Source of the DNA: Hyphomicrobium sp. CS1BSMeth3
GTDB lineage: Bacteria; Pseudomonadota; Alphaproteobacteria; Rhizobiales; Hyphomicrobiaceae
DNA length: 64,000 bases
Assembly (NCBI RefSeq): GCF_900117415.1
Contig: NZ_FPEI01000006.1
Coordinates: forward strand, 310,001 to 374,000
Reading direction: 5' to 3'
The translations under genes and the position numbers were made by a program. Each line of letters starts with the position of its first letter. The stretch's first letter is position 1. The notes beneath the pieces were generated by a model. The model was given only the letters and a program-made list of their open reading frames with translations, searched no databases and was not told where the DNA came from. Shown here piece by piece: positions 41,439 to 50,255 of the stretch.

Positions 41439-41500
41439 CGCTGACGCGGATCTAAGCCCGATAAACGGGCCTTCAAAGAAAATTCAGCCAGGAGGAAACA

Positions 41501-42547
41501 ATGTCTTTGAGGCGAAAACCGAATTTTCCTGCTTCGCAGTCGCGAGTGTTGGCGATCGGGTTCGCGTGCCTTGTTGGTGCGCTAGCTGCGATCGCGCCCG
41601 CGCGCGCAGAAGTCTCCGAAGTGCGCATAGTCCGTCAGTTCGGCATCCACTATCTGCCACTCGTGATCATGGAGCACGAGAACCTGATCGAGAAGGCCGC
41701 TGCGGCAGAGGGACGAAAGGATCTGAAGGTGATGTGGGCGCGGCTGTCCGGCGGCGCTTCGGTCAACGATGCTCTGCTCGCGAAAGCCGTGGACCTCTCC
41801 GCTGGCGGTGTCGGCCCGCTCCTCGTGCTCTGGGATCGGAGCAAAGGTGGGAAAGGCGACGTGAAAGCGCTTGCCGCAGTCAGTGACGTCCCCATGACGC
41901 TAACGACCCGAAATCCGAAGATTAAATCGATCGAAGATTTCACCGATAAGGACAAGATCGCGCTTCCGGCCGCCAAGACATCAATGCAGGCTGTCACGCT
42001 GCAGATGGCTGCCGCGAAGAAGTGGGGGCCGAAGGAATTCGAGCGTCTCGATCGGCTCACGATGTCCCTGCCGCATCCCGATGCGACCACGGCCATGCTG
42101 TCGGGCGCGGGGCAGATCAACTCTCACTTCACTGCCGCCCCGTTCGATTTCCTCCAGCTCAAGACGCCCGGTATCCATGCGGTCCTCGACAGCTACGAGG
42201 TCTATGGCGGCCCAGCCACACTCATCCTCCTCTACGCAGCTCAAAGCTTCTGCGACGACAATCCGAAGACGTGTCAGACCGTCGTGAAGGCGATGGGGCA
42301 GGCAATGGACTTGGTGCGATCCGATAAGAAGCGTGCGGCCGAGATCTATCTCAGCGTGACCAAGGAAAAGACGACGGTCGAGGATCTCGTCGCAATGCTG
42401 GAGAACCCCAAGATCCAGTTCCGGCTCGAGCCGAGTGCAACGGTTCCTGCTGCCGAATTCCTGCATTCGACGGGCCGCATCAAGAACAAGCCGGCATCTT
42501 GGAAGGACTACTTCTTTCCCTTCTCGCACGGTCTGAATGGTAGCTGA
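41501..42547 (+). CDS. ABC importer substrate-binding protein (NMT1/SsuA-like), copy 1
   Basis: 348 residues with a long signal peptide ending near APARA. Motifs VRIVRQFGIHYLPLVIMEHE, KAVDLSAGGVGPLLVLWDRS and KGGKGDVKAL define a clade it shares with the protein encoded at 46099-47157. RBS AGGAGG. It overlaps the ATPase gene by TGATG. It presumably delivers an aromatic or sulfonate-like ligand; the LLM monooxygenase downstream hints at a C-S or C-N bonded compound. Confidence 0.87.
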   Translation: MSLRRKPNFPASQSRVLAIGFACLVGALAAIAPARAEVSEVRIVRQFGIHYLPLVIMEHENLIEKAAAAEGRKDLKVMWARLSGGASVNDALLAKAVDLSAGGVGPLLVLWDRSKGGKGDVKALAAVSDVPMTLTTRNPKIKSIEDFTDKDKIALPAAKTSMQAVTLQMAAAKKWGPKEFERLDRLTMSLPHPDATTAMLSGAGQINSHFTAAPFDFLQLKTPGIHAVLDSYEVYGGPATLILLYAAQSFCDDNPKTCQTVVKAMGQAMDLVRSDKKRAAEIYLSVTKEKTTVEDLVAMLENPKIQFRLEPSATVPAAEFLHSTGRIKNKPASWKDYFFPFSHGLNGS

Positions 42548-43422
42548 TGATGTTCGACACGAAGACGAAGACAGCGGGGACTGCGAGCGTGCGTGATGGC
42601 GTTGGTCAGCCTCGACTGAATGAGGGCGGCAGAGCCGTTGGCGCAGTATCCGTCCTGTCCGGGCGCGGGGTTACGCTGCAATACAAGACGCCGGATCATC
42701 TGGTGGTTGCTACCTACCGCGTTGACTTCGATGTCCACGCGTCGGATCGCTTTGTCGTCCTCGGGCCATCGGGGTGCGGGAAGTCGACGCTTCTGAAGGC
42801 AGTCGGTGGATACATTGCGCCCACGGAGGGTGAAATTCGCCTCAAGGGAGAGCTGGTCCGAAAGCCTGGGCCGGATCGAATCATGGTGTTCCAGGAGTTC
42901 GACCAGCTTCTCCCCTGGAAGTCGGTACGCGAGAACGTGACCTTCGCTTTGACGGAAAGTGGTCGCGCCTCGGGTAAGGCAGCCGACGAGCGCGCAATGC
43001 ACTACATCGAGAAGGTAAAGCTCACGAAGTTTGCCAACTCCTATCCGCATATGCTTTCGGGTGGCATGAAACAGCGCGTCGCGATCGCTCGCGCCATGGC
43101 CATGGAGCCTGAGATTCTGTTGATGGATGAGCCCTTCGCCGCGCTCGACGCACTAACCAGGCGAAGGATGCAGGAAGAACTCCTGCAACTCTGGGACGAC
43201 ACGCGCTTCACCATGATGTTTGTCACGCACTCCATAGAGGAGGCCGTGATGCTGAGTTCGCGCATTCTCCTGCTATCGCCGCATCCGGGGCGCGTGCGCG
43301 CGGAGTTCAACAGCAACGGCAAGGACGAAATTGAGCCGCTGACCGGGCAGAAGCTGTCCGTTGCGATCAACGGCCTTCTCTTTGCCGATCAACCAGAGAT
43401 CGAGGGCGACGATCATGACTGA
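42547..43422 (+). CDS. ABC importer ATPase
   Basis: 291 residues. Walker A GPSGCGKST, Q-loop FQEFDQLLPW, signature LSGGMKQRVAIARAMA, Walker B EILLMDEPFAALD, switch VTHSIEEA. An N-terminal extension of about 50 residues precedes the NBD and is unusual for SsuB-type proteins. It overlaps the permease gene by 8 bp. Confidence 0.92.
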   Translation: MMFDTKTKTAGTASVRDGVGQPRLNEGGRAVGAVSVLSGRGVTLQYKTPDHLVVATYRVDFDVHASDRFVVLGPSGCGKSTLLKAVGGYIAPTEGEIRLKGELVRKPGPDRIMVFQEFDQLLPWKSVRENVTFALTESGRASGKAADERAMHYIEKVKLTKFANSYPHMLSGGMKQRVAIARAMAMEPEILLMDEPFAALDALTRRRMQEELLQLWDDTRFTMMFVTHSIEEAVMLSSRILLLSPHPGRVRAEFNSNGKDEIEPLTGQKLSVAINGLLFADQPEIEGDDHD

Positions 43423-44284
43423 TACGGCTGCTAGGCGCCCCGCGTACATTCGTGAAGTCATCGACGCCGGCAACTACGGTACCGTCGAGAAACCTCTGAC
43501 GATCTGGGAGCGCGCCTACCGGATCGAAGCCCTGCGAAAGGCCGTCCTGCTCGTCATTCTGGCGGGTGCATGGCAGGCTTACGCGCTCCACCTCAACAAC
43601 TCTCTATTGTTCCCGACCTTCACCGAGACCATCCAGGCGCTGTGGACGAACATCACGACGCTTGGGCTTCTGGAAAAGGTCTGGATGTCGATCAGCGTGC
43701 TCGCGCGCGGCTATCTGATTGGGCTTTTCCTCGCTGCGACGCTGACGGTGCTGGCGATGAACACCCGCATCGGCAGGGACCTCCTCGAGATCCTCACGTC
43801 GATGTTCAATCCCCTGCCAGCAATCGCGCTGCTGCCGCTCGCGCTGCTGTGGTTCGGTCTCGGCAATCAAAGCCTGATCTTCGTCCTGATCCACTCCGTG
43901 CTTTGGCCGGTGGCGCTGAACACGCACGCGGGCTTTCTTGCGGTTTCGAACACATTGCGCATGGTCGGCCGCAACTATGGTCTTTCGAGCCTGCGCCTTG
44001 TCATGAAAATTCTGATCCCCGCGGCGCTGCCGAGCATTCTTGCGGGCCTCAAAATCGGCTGGGCGTTCGCGTGGCGAACGCTTATCGCGGCTGAACTCGT
44101 CTTCGGGGCAAGCTCAGGTTCCGGCGGTCTGGGTTGGTTCGTCTTCGAGCGCAAGAATGACCTCGATATTCCCGGCGTCTTTGCCGGCCTTCTGACCGTC
44201 ATTCTGATCGGCCTTTTCGTCGAGTACGTGATCTTCCGCCGCCTCGAGCAGCGGACCGTCGTCCGGTGGGGGATGCAACAGTAA
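43415..44284 (+). CDS. ABC importer permease
   Basis: 289 residues with about six helices and the coupling motif VGRNYGLSSLRLVMKILIPAALP. It starts inside the end of the ATPase gene (8-bp overlap). It is the only permease of its type in this cluster, so it may serve both binding-protein paralogues. Confidence 0.9.
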   Translation: MTDTAARRPAYIREVIDAGNYGTVEKPLTIWERAYRIEALRKAVLLVILAGAWQAYALHLNNSLLFPTFTETIQALWTNITTLGLLEKVWMSISVLARGYLIGLFLAATLTVLAMNTRIGRDLLEILTSMFNPLPAIALLPLALLWFGLGNQSLIFVLIHSVLWPVALNTHAGFLAVSNTLRMVGRNYGLSSLRLVMKILIPAALPSILAGLKIGWAFAWRTLIAAELVFGASSGSGGLGWFVFERKNDLDIPGVFAGLLTVILIGLFVEYVIFRRLEQRTVVRWGMQQ

Positions 44285-44360
44285 TGCAAGCGTCTCGATA
44301 TGCCGGCCCCAAATCCAACAATGTGTGCGCAGTTGTCGTTGTGCTAACTGGGAGCGTCCG

Positions 44361-45668
44361 ATGAAGAAACAGCTTCATCTCAATCTCTTCATCTACGGTC
44401 GCGGTCATCACGAGGCCGCCTGGCGGCATCCGCGTGCATCGAAGCGTTCGCTGATGGATATCGAGCACTACGTCGAGTGCGCGAAGAAGGCAGAAGCCGC
44501 CCACTTCGATTCCATCTTTCTGGCGGATGTTCTGAACCTGCCGCCCGACGTTGATACCTCGGCGCGCATCTGGCTCGAACCCTTGACGACGCTCGGCGCC
44601 GTCGCTCATGCGACCAGCCGCATCGGTCTGATCGCGACGGCATCGACTACACATACAGAGCCGTTCAATCTTGCGCGCCAGTTCTGCTCGCTCGACCACA
44701 TTAGCCAAGGCCGCGCTGGCTGGAACATCGTGACGTCATTCAGCAATGCCGGCAGCCGGAACTTCGGTGGCGGTGGTCGGCTTTCGCACGCAGAGCGCTA
44801 CGACGTCGGCGAGGAGTTCGTCAACGTCACGAAGGCGCTCTGGAATAGTTGGCGTGACGATGCCGTCGTCGATGATCGTGATGGCGGTATCTTCATCGAC
44901 AAACATCGCGTCAAGGAGATCGACCACAAAGGCCAGAGCTTTGAAGTAGCCGGTCCCCTCAATCTGCCTCGTAGCCCGCAAGGCTGGCCGGTGCTGGTGC
45001 AAGCGGGGTCCTCCGACACCGGCAAGGCATTTGCAGCGCGCCATGCCGAGGCAGTGTTCACGGCGCACATACAGAAGGGTACGGCCCAGGAGTTCTATCG
45101 CGACATCAAGTCTCGCGTCGTCGAGGTCGGCCGGGCACAGGATCAGCTTCTGGTGCTGCCGGGGATCAGTCCCATGATTGCCGGCACCGAAGCCGAAGCC
45201 AATCGTCTGCAGCAGGAACTCAACGAGCTGGCAGATACGAATGTAGGCCTCACCCGGCTCTCCGATCGCTTCGACGGGTACGATTTCTCTGGCATCAAGC
45301 TCGATCAGGTGCTGCGTCCAGAGGATTTCCCGGATCCCGCTGAAAATCAGAGTTCTCGGGGACGCACCGAGCTGATCGTCGGGGCGGTGCGTCGGGAGCA
45401 GCTTACGATGCGGCAACTGCTGGCCAAGCTCGCTGGTGCGCGCGGCCACTTCGTTATCGCCGGGACCCCGGAGCAGGTTGCAGATGTCATGGAGGACTGG
45501 ATCGACAGCGGAGCCGCCGATGGCTTCAACGTCATGCCGCCGGTCCTGCCGTGGATGTTGGACGCTTTCACGGAGGAGGTTGCCCCCATACTCAAGCGGA
45601 GGGGACGCTTCCGCGCCGAATACAATGGGCGGACGCTGAGGGATCACTACGGTCTAAATCGGCCCTGA
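44361..45668 (+). CDS. LLM flavin-dependent monooxygenase (NtaA/SnaA/DszA/SoxA family)
   Basis: 435 residues. The bacterial-luciferase-like TIM barrel motifs HFDSIFLADVL, HISQGRAGWNIVTSFS, GWPVLVQAGSSDTGKAFAARHAEAVF and the C-terminal GFNVMPPVLP identify the nitrilotriacetate monooxygenase component A group. These enzymes use FMNH2 from a separate reductase and O2 to cleave C-N or C-S bonds. No flavin reductase is encoded next to it. It is the last gene of the IclR operon, with RBS GGGAG. Confidence 0.9.
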   Translation: MKKQLHLNLFIYGRGHHEAAWRHPRASKRSLMDIEHYVECAKKAEAAHFDSIFLADVLNLPPDVDTSARIWLEPLTTLGAVAHATSRIGLIATASTTHTEPFNLARQFCSLDHISQGRAGWNIVTSFSNAGSRNFGGGGRLSHAERYDVGEEFVNVTKALWNSWRDDAVVDDRDGGIFIDKHRVKEIDHKGQSFEVAGPLNLPRSPQGWPVLVQAGSSDTGKAFAARHAEAVFTAHIQKGTAQEFYRDIKSRVVEVGRAQDQLLVLPGISPMIAGTEAEANRLQQELNELADTNVGLTRLSDRFDGYDFSGIKLDQVLRPEDFPDPAENQSSRGRTELIVGAVRREQLTMRQLLAKLAGARGHFVIAGTPEQVADVMEDWIDSGAADGFNVMPPVLPWMLDAFTEEVAPILKRRGRFRAEYNGRTLRDHYGLNRP

Positions 45669-46098
45669 CCACCTGCGCGTCACGCGGAGCGACAACACTC
45701 TGCAGGGATCGCAGATGACCCGTTGCGATATATGGCCTTCGGTCGGCTGTGATCCCTCAGCGGGATCGCTTTCCGCGTCGCTGTGCGTTGGTTCGCCGAC
45801 CATTCTCGGCGCGCTTTTTGCGCGGAGGAGGAGCGCTTTTCGGTTTGCTCGCCTCGCGTGGGAGGAGCGAGGCGCTCTATTGCCAGGTAGTCGGAGCGCC
45901 TCGCAGTCACCCATCACCGCCGCCCGCGAACAGCTTCGCGACCGCCGATCTTTCCTCACTCTCTGCGGATCCTGCTTGTGTCGCAGTCTTGTCGTGTCTC
46001 CCTGGGCCGCGATGAGCTGCAGATTCCATTACGCATTCTGATCATTCTGCGCCGCAAGTTCTGACAAGGACACTGGGCCATCTCTATTGGGACAGCAA
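45669..46098. other. 430-bp intergenic region, no gene recognised
   Basis: The gap lies between convergent genes. Short open frames on both strands show no domain, no RBS and biased composition (Arg/Ser-rich), so none is annotated. Confidence 0.5.
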
Positions 46099-47157
46099 TC
46101 AGCTGCCGGGAAGACTGTGCGCCGACGGGAAGAATAGATCCTTCCACGATTCCGTTCGTGTTTTGACGCGACCAATCTTGTGCATGAAATCGGCATACGT
46201 CTTGATGCCGCTAGGAGAGATCTTGAAGACCGACGAGGGCTCTTCGAGAATCTTCACTAGCTCCTCAACGTTGATCTTGTCGTTGGTGAGCGCCAGATAG
46301 ATTTTGGCGGCGCGTCCCTTATCCAATGAAATGAGTTTCATGGCTTCACCGAGGGCCGTGACGACTGCAGCGTATGTCTTCGGATTCTGGTCGTGGAATT
46401 TCTGAGTTGTGTAAAGCACGAGGCACGTAGCAGGGCCGCCTATGATGTCGGAGCTATCGAGCACCTTGTGCACATTCGGGCTCCTCAGCTGAATGGCATC
46501 CCATGGCGGCGCGGCGAAATGTGCTGCGATGCTTCCTGATCCCGATATCAGTGAGGCCGTCGCGTCGGCGTGCGCCAGCGATACCGTGAACCTATCGTAG
46601 TGATCGTACCCCTTGTCTCCCCACTTCTTCGCCGCAGCCATTTGAAGGAGAACTGCCTGCATCGAAGTTTTCACAGCAGGTAGCGCAATCTTGTTTTTCT
46701 CGTTGAAATCGTCGAGGCTCTTGATATTGGGGTTGTTGGTATTGAGTATCATTGGAAGGTCGCTCAGGGCGCCGGCGGCCTTGATGTCACCCTTGCCTCC
46801 TTTGGAGCGGTCCCAAAGTACGATAAGAGGACCGACGCCACCGGCTGCAAAATCCACTGCCCCTGAAAGCATGGCGTCATTCACCGCAGCGCCACCGGCA
46901 AGTCGTGACCACGTGACCTTAAGATCAGGCAGGCCTTGCTCTTTAGCCGCCTTCTCCACCAGTTTCTCATGATCCATGACGAACAGGGCAAGCGAAAGAA
47001 TGCTAGGCTGCCGGACGATGCGAACTTCGCCCACCTCCGCGGCAGCCTTAGTTGGCACAAACACTGCTGCGGCCAGGAGCATCATCGCAACGATGTGCCA
47101 TGGGCGGTGGTATTTGGAGCCTGCGATTGAGCTATGTCTTGTCTTGATTTCGTGCAT
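46099..47157 (-). CDS. ABC importer substrate-binding protein (NMT1-like), orphan paralogue
   Basis: 352 residues. Signal peptide ends near TKAAA. It shares with the 41501-42547 protein the blocks EVRIVRQ, AGGVGPL-(L/I)-VLWDRSKGGKGD, (I/L)ALPA-(A/V)-KTSMQAV, AAAKKWG and the ending SWKD-(Y/L)-FFP. It has no permease or ATPase of its own. Its promoter carries two IclR-type palindromes with the same spacing as those at iclR, so it should be in the same regulon and may extend the ligand range of that importer. Confidence 0.87.
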   Translation of the reverse strand: MHEIKTRHSSIAGSKYHRPWHIVAMMLLAAAVFVPTKAAAEVGEVRIVRQPSILSLALFVMDHEKLVEKAAKEQGLPDLKVTWSRLAGGAAVNDAMLSGAVDFAAGGVGPLIVLWDRSKGGKGDIKAAGALSDLPMILNTNNPNIKSLDDFNEKNKIALPAVKTSMQAVLLQMAAAKKWGDKGYDHYDRFTVSLAHADATASLISGSGSIAAHFAAPPWDAIQLRSPNVHKVLDSSDIIGGPATCLVLYTTQKFHDQNPKTYAAVVTALGEAMKLISLDKGRAAKIYLALTNDKINVEELVKILEEPSSVFKISPSGIKTYADFMHKIGRVKTRTESWKDLFFPSAHSLPGS

Positions 47158-47205
47158 CGTTTCCTCAGCTCTTTTTCATAGTTCTTCCTGCAGAAGCGCT
47201 CGCGA

Positions 47206-47222
47206 GTTCTACTATGTAGAAC
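47206..47222. promoter_or_regulatory. IclR-type operator, proximal site at the orphan binding-protein gene
   Basis: GTTCTAC-TAT-GTAGAAC is a perfect palindrome, the best copy in the window, centred 57 bp before the ATG at 47157. Confidence 0.8.
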
Positions 47223-47290
47223 CGTCTTGAGCTCTTGAATTATAATCGGAATTCCTCTCGATGCATGTTGTAGTTCATGAAGTAGTATAA

Positions 47291-47307
47291 GTTCTGCAAT
47301 GTAGAAC
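47291..47307. promoter_or_regulatory. IclR-type operator, distal site at the orphan binding-protein gene
   Basis: GTTCTGC-AAT-GTAGAAC, one mismatch from a perfect palindrome. It is centred 85 bp from the proximal copy, the same distance as at iclR, and differs by one base from the distal iclR site. Confidence 0.8.
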
Positions 47308-47630
47308 TATTTGATATCTGCGCATCAGTAAGGCGCCGCCCGCTTGGGCTTAACTGCCCCTCATTTGCATATGCTTTGTGGCCCGGCGTCGGACGCACTC
47401 GGCAGCATATGGGCGCGAGCGCGTGCTCGAGATTGCGGTCATACCGTCAGAGGCGATCCGCTGCGCCTCAGCGATCGGTTGCGATGGGCGGGGAGCTCAC
47501 ACGCCCTTCACCAGAGCTGCTCTGGCCAATATCGGAGGTCGATCCCGCAAGCTGCCATCCCATGAGGCTTGATCGGCAGGGCAACGAGCGCCGCCGCCGC
47601 GTCCGGTATCGGAGGTAGTGCGCCACGCAC

Positions 47631-47695
47631 TCAGATGTCGATCTTTTTGGTGATCTCGATAGCGGCATCGAACTCGATGCTGAGATTGGCCCGTC
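47631..47695 (-). pseudogene. tyrosine recombinase C-terminal remnant
   Basis: Minus-strand frame ends SIEFDAAIEITKKIDI then stop, matching the C-terminal end of the same recombinase family as the remnants at 24.4, 27.1 and 33.2 kb. Confidence 0.45.
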
Positions 47696-47926
47696 GCGTC
47701 AGCCTCGTCGCAAGATCAGTCAATGGTCGATCCCACGAACTGACATCGGCGCCTTTCCGGAAGCGGCTCAGTCTTTATGTCTGGTCGCAGGGGGCAAGCG
47801 GTCGTGCCAGAGAAACAAAGCGAAGTTGACCCAGAAATGCCAATTGAGGCGTGTCCTCCGGGTAGCCGCGAGGCATTATTGCCCATTGCACGATCGTCCG
47901 ATGGTCGGAAGCATAGGAGCACAGAC

Positions 47927-48724
47927 CTAGCGCCTATGCACGCCTCCACTGCGGATCATGACTTCAGCGCCTAGCGCGAGGGCCACGGTGGCGATCATGG
48001 TCAGCGTGGAGACGGCGTTGATCTCCGGTGTAATGCCATATCGCAGCATCGCCCAGATTGTAGTCGGGAGCGTGTTCTCGGTCCCGGTCGTGAAAAAGGT
48101 GACGACCACTTCGTCGAAACTCAGCGTGAAGGCAATCAGGGCGCTGCCAAGCACGGCCGGACGCAGCAGTGGCAGGAGTATATCGATGAGCACGCGAGTT
48201 CGCGTCGCACCGAGGTCGGCCGCGGCTTCCTCGATGCGCGGATCGAGCCCGACGAGGCGCGCGCTGACGACGAGAATGACGTAGGGGACAGCCACCACGG
48301 TGTGTCCAACGATGACCGTGAGCAGCGAAAGCTGCATCGAAAGCAGGTTGAACATATTGAGCAGCGCGATACCGACCACGAGGCGTGGCGTCATCATCGG
48401 CGTCGATAGCAAAGGCCGCATGAACTTCTGAGTGCGCGCTCCACTGCGGGCTAGTCCGATGGCCGCCAGCGTCCCGAATGTCGTCGCCAAAACCATCGTC
48501 GCGAATGCTACGAGCGTGCTATTCCAAAGGGCGGCCAGCAGTTCGTCGGACTCGAGGAAGCGCCAATACCACTTGAGGGTCAGGCCCCGCATCGGGAACG
48601 AGGGGAAATCACTGTCATTGAATGAGAACGCAACTATTACGAATAGCGGGAGAAGGAGAAACAGAACGACCAGCGCCGTCCAGACCGCGAGGGCCAAAGT
48701 CCCGATGCCTTGCTCGCGCGTCAT
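47927..48724 (-). CDS. polyamine-type ABC importer permease 2 (PotC-like)
   Basis: 265 residues, six helices, with the EAA loop EEAAADLGATRTRVLIDILLPLLRPAVLGS and FSFDEVVVTFFTTGTENTLP typical of PotC. It overlaps the PotB-like gene by TGATG. It is the last gene of the operon. Confidence 0.9.
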   Translation of the reverse strand: MTREQGIGTLALAVWTALVVLFLLLPLFVIVAFSFNDSDFPSFPMRGLTLKWYWRFLESDELLAALWNSTLVAFATMVLATTFGTLAAIGLARSGARTQKFMRPLLSTPMMTPRLVVGIALLNMFNLLSMQLSLLTVIVGHTVVAVPYVILVVSARLVGLDPRIEEAAADLGATRTRVLIDILLPLLRPAVLGSALIAFTLSFDEVVVTFFTTGTENTLPTTIWAMLRYGITPEINAVSTLTMIATVALALGAEVMIRSGGVHRR

Positions 48725-49569
48725 CACTTCAGCCCCTGGACCTTGCCGATGCGGAGTAGGCCGAGCGCCACGATGAGGATGCCCGTCATCAGTGTCAGCG
48801 CCAGTGCCGATCCGAAAGCGTACTCGAAAACGAGGCCGAACTGCTGGGCGATGACGCTGCCGATCATTAGGACGCTCGGGCCTCCGAGCAGCTCAGGCGA
48901 CACGTAGGAGCCTGCCGCGGGAATGAAGACGAGGAGGCAGCCCGTGGAGATACCAGGACGCGAGAGCGGCAGGGTCACCGTCCAGAATGAGGTCCATGGG
49001 CTCGCGCCGAGGTCGCTGCTCGCCTCCAGCAGTCGGTCATCGAGTTTATCGAGGACGGCGAATACCGGGAGAATAAAGAACGGCAGATAGATGTGGACGA
49101 GGGCGATAATGACCGCGAACTCGGTGTAGAGAAACCAGCGCACGGGCTGATCCGTCACGCCGATGCCCTGCAGGAACCAGTTGAACGCGCCGCTCGTCCC
49201 CAGCACCAGCATCCATGCGAAGCTGCGCACGAGATAGCTCGTCCATAGTGGCAGCACGATGAGTGTGAGGACGAAGACGCGCAGACGCTTCAGCCGCCGC
49301 GCGAGATAGTAGGCGACCGGATAGCCGACCAGCGCAGCCAAGATCGTGACGATCGTCGCAATGGCGAACGTGCGCACGATGATTGAGAGATAGAGCGGCT
49401 GCGCGAGCTTCGTGTAGTTGGTGAGCGTAAAGGTGGGCACGAGCTGGTAGTTCGCGACCACCCAGAAGCTCACCACCAGCATCGCGGCGATGGGCAGGGC
49501 GAAAAACAGCCCGAACCACGCCGTGGCGGGCGTCAGGAGCGGAACAATGCTGCTGCGCCCTGTGCGCAT
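48724..49569 (-). CDS. polyamine-type ABC importer permease 1 (PotB-like)
   Basis: 281 residues, six helices, with LEASSDLGASPWTSFWTVTLPLSRPGI as coupling loop and the PotB-like Y-VSPELLGGPS segment. It starts at 49569, where ATG overlaps the DUF1028 stop by one base. Confidence 0.9.
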   Translation of the reverse strand: MRTGRSSIVPLLTPATAWFGLFFALPIAAMLVVSFWVVANYQLVPTFTLTNYTKLAQPLYLSIIVRTFAIATIVTILAALVGYPVAYYLARRLKRLRVFVLTLIVLPLWTSYLVRSFAWMLVLGTSGAFNWFLQGIGVTDQPVRWFLYTEFAVIIALVHIYLPFFILPVFAVLDKLDDRLLEASSDLGASPWTSFWTVTLPLSRPGISTGCLLVFIPAAGSYVSPELLGGPSVLMIGSVIAQQFGLVFEYAFGSALALTLMTGILIVALGLLRIGKVQGLK

Positions 49570-50255
49570 CAGCTTGCCTGCTGCTTCTTGAGCCAATCCT
49601 CCCAGCCCTCCATTTCGGGCTTGTGTGGCCGCTCCTTGTAGTAGGGGATGAGCGGTCGCCAGAGGTCGAGGAGTTTCGTCATGCCGACAATGGCGTCCTC
49701 CGGCCCGGGTGCCCAGTCGACGCGAAGGTCCGTTCGCGCATACGCTTCGGTGTCGTAGACGAGGATGACCGACGAGCGCTGTCCGCCGAGGTCGCCACCG
49801 GCATCTCGTCCGGCTGTGATCGCCGCGAGCAGCCGGTCCTCGAGGATCTTACCCTTCGATGCGAGAAAGGCCTCGTTCATGTCTTTGACGACACGATCGC
49901 TCTTGAGATAGTTGCCCATCACCAGATAGCCATCGCCAGTGATCGAACCCTTGTAGTCCTTGTTGCTGTCGCCGGTATGCACAGCCGCGCGCCCATGTCG
50001 GTCGACAATGCCAATTTGCCGCCAGGCAAAGCCCGGATCGGTCTCGCTCAACTCCTTCAGCACCTTCTCAGGCGAATGCCCCATCGTCAGCAACTCGATC
50101 GCCAGCGGCCCAAGACCCGGATCCGTATAGGCCTGCGTACTGACGGCGCCGACGTTGGCGCGGATGAAGGGGCACCGTCCGCCGACAGCAAGGGGATTGG
50201 TGCATTGAGCAATACCAAGCAGATTGCCCTCGCGGGCGATGGCCGTGAACGTCAT
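49569..50255 (-). CDS. DUF1028 family protein (putative Ntn-hydrolase-like)
   Basis: 228 residues. The N-terminus MTFTAIAREGNLLGIAQCT, VGGRCPFIRANVGAVSTQAYTDPGLGP and GNYLKSDRVVKDM match the DUF1028 family, which has an Ntn-hydrolase-like fold and is often encoded beside peptide or amino-acid utilisation genes. Function is unproven; amide-bond hydrolysis is possible. It overlaps both the ATPase gene (ATGA) and the permease gene, so it is inside the transporter operon rather than beside it, which argues that it acts on the transported compound. Confidence 0.85.
   Translation of the reverse strand: MTFTAIAREGNLLGIAQCTNPLAVGGRCPFIRANVGAVSTQAYTDPGLGPLAIELLTMGHSPEKVLKELSETDPGFAWRQIGIVDRHGRAAVHTGDSNKDYKGSITGDGYLVMGNYLKSDRVVKDMNEAFLASKGKILEDRLLAAITAGRDAGGDLGGQRSSVILVYDTEAYARTDLRVDWAPGPEDAIVGMTKLLDLWRPLIPYYKERPHKPEMEGWEDWLKKQQAS

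Larger units (their letters stand above)
47158..47926. other. 769-bp intergenic region: operators and recombinase scar
   Basis: The first 150 bp are AT-rich and hold the two IclR-type palindromes and the promoter of the orphan binding protein. The rest holds a recombinase C-terminal remnant and no supported gene. Confidence 0.6.

Noticed and set aside
41456-41470. GCCCG-ATAAA-CGGGC mini-hairpin before the first binding-protein gene
   Set aside because: Five-base stem only, no T-run; too weak to call a terminator.
45669-46098. Short frames suggesting an insertion-sequence fragment
   Set aside because: No transposase motif, terminal inverted repeat or target duplication could be found by eye.
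47181-47197. Third IclR-like palindrome (GTTCTTC-CTG-CAGAAGC)
   Set aside because: Only the inner parts of the arms match and it does not follow the 85-bp spacing; probably chance.
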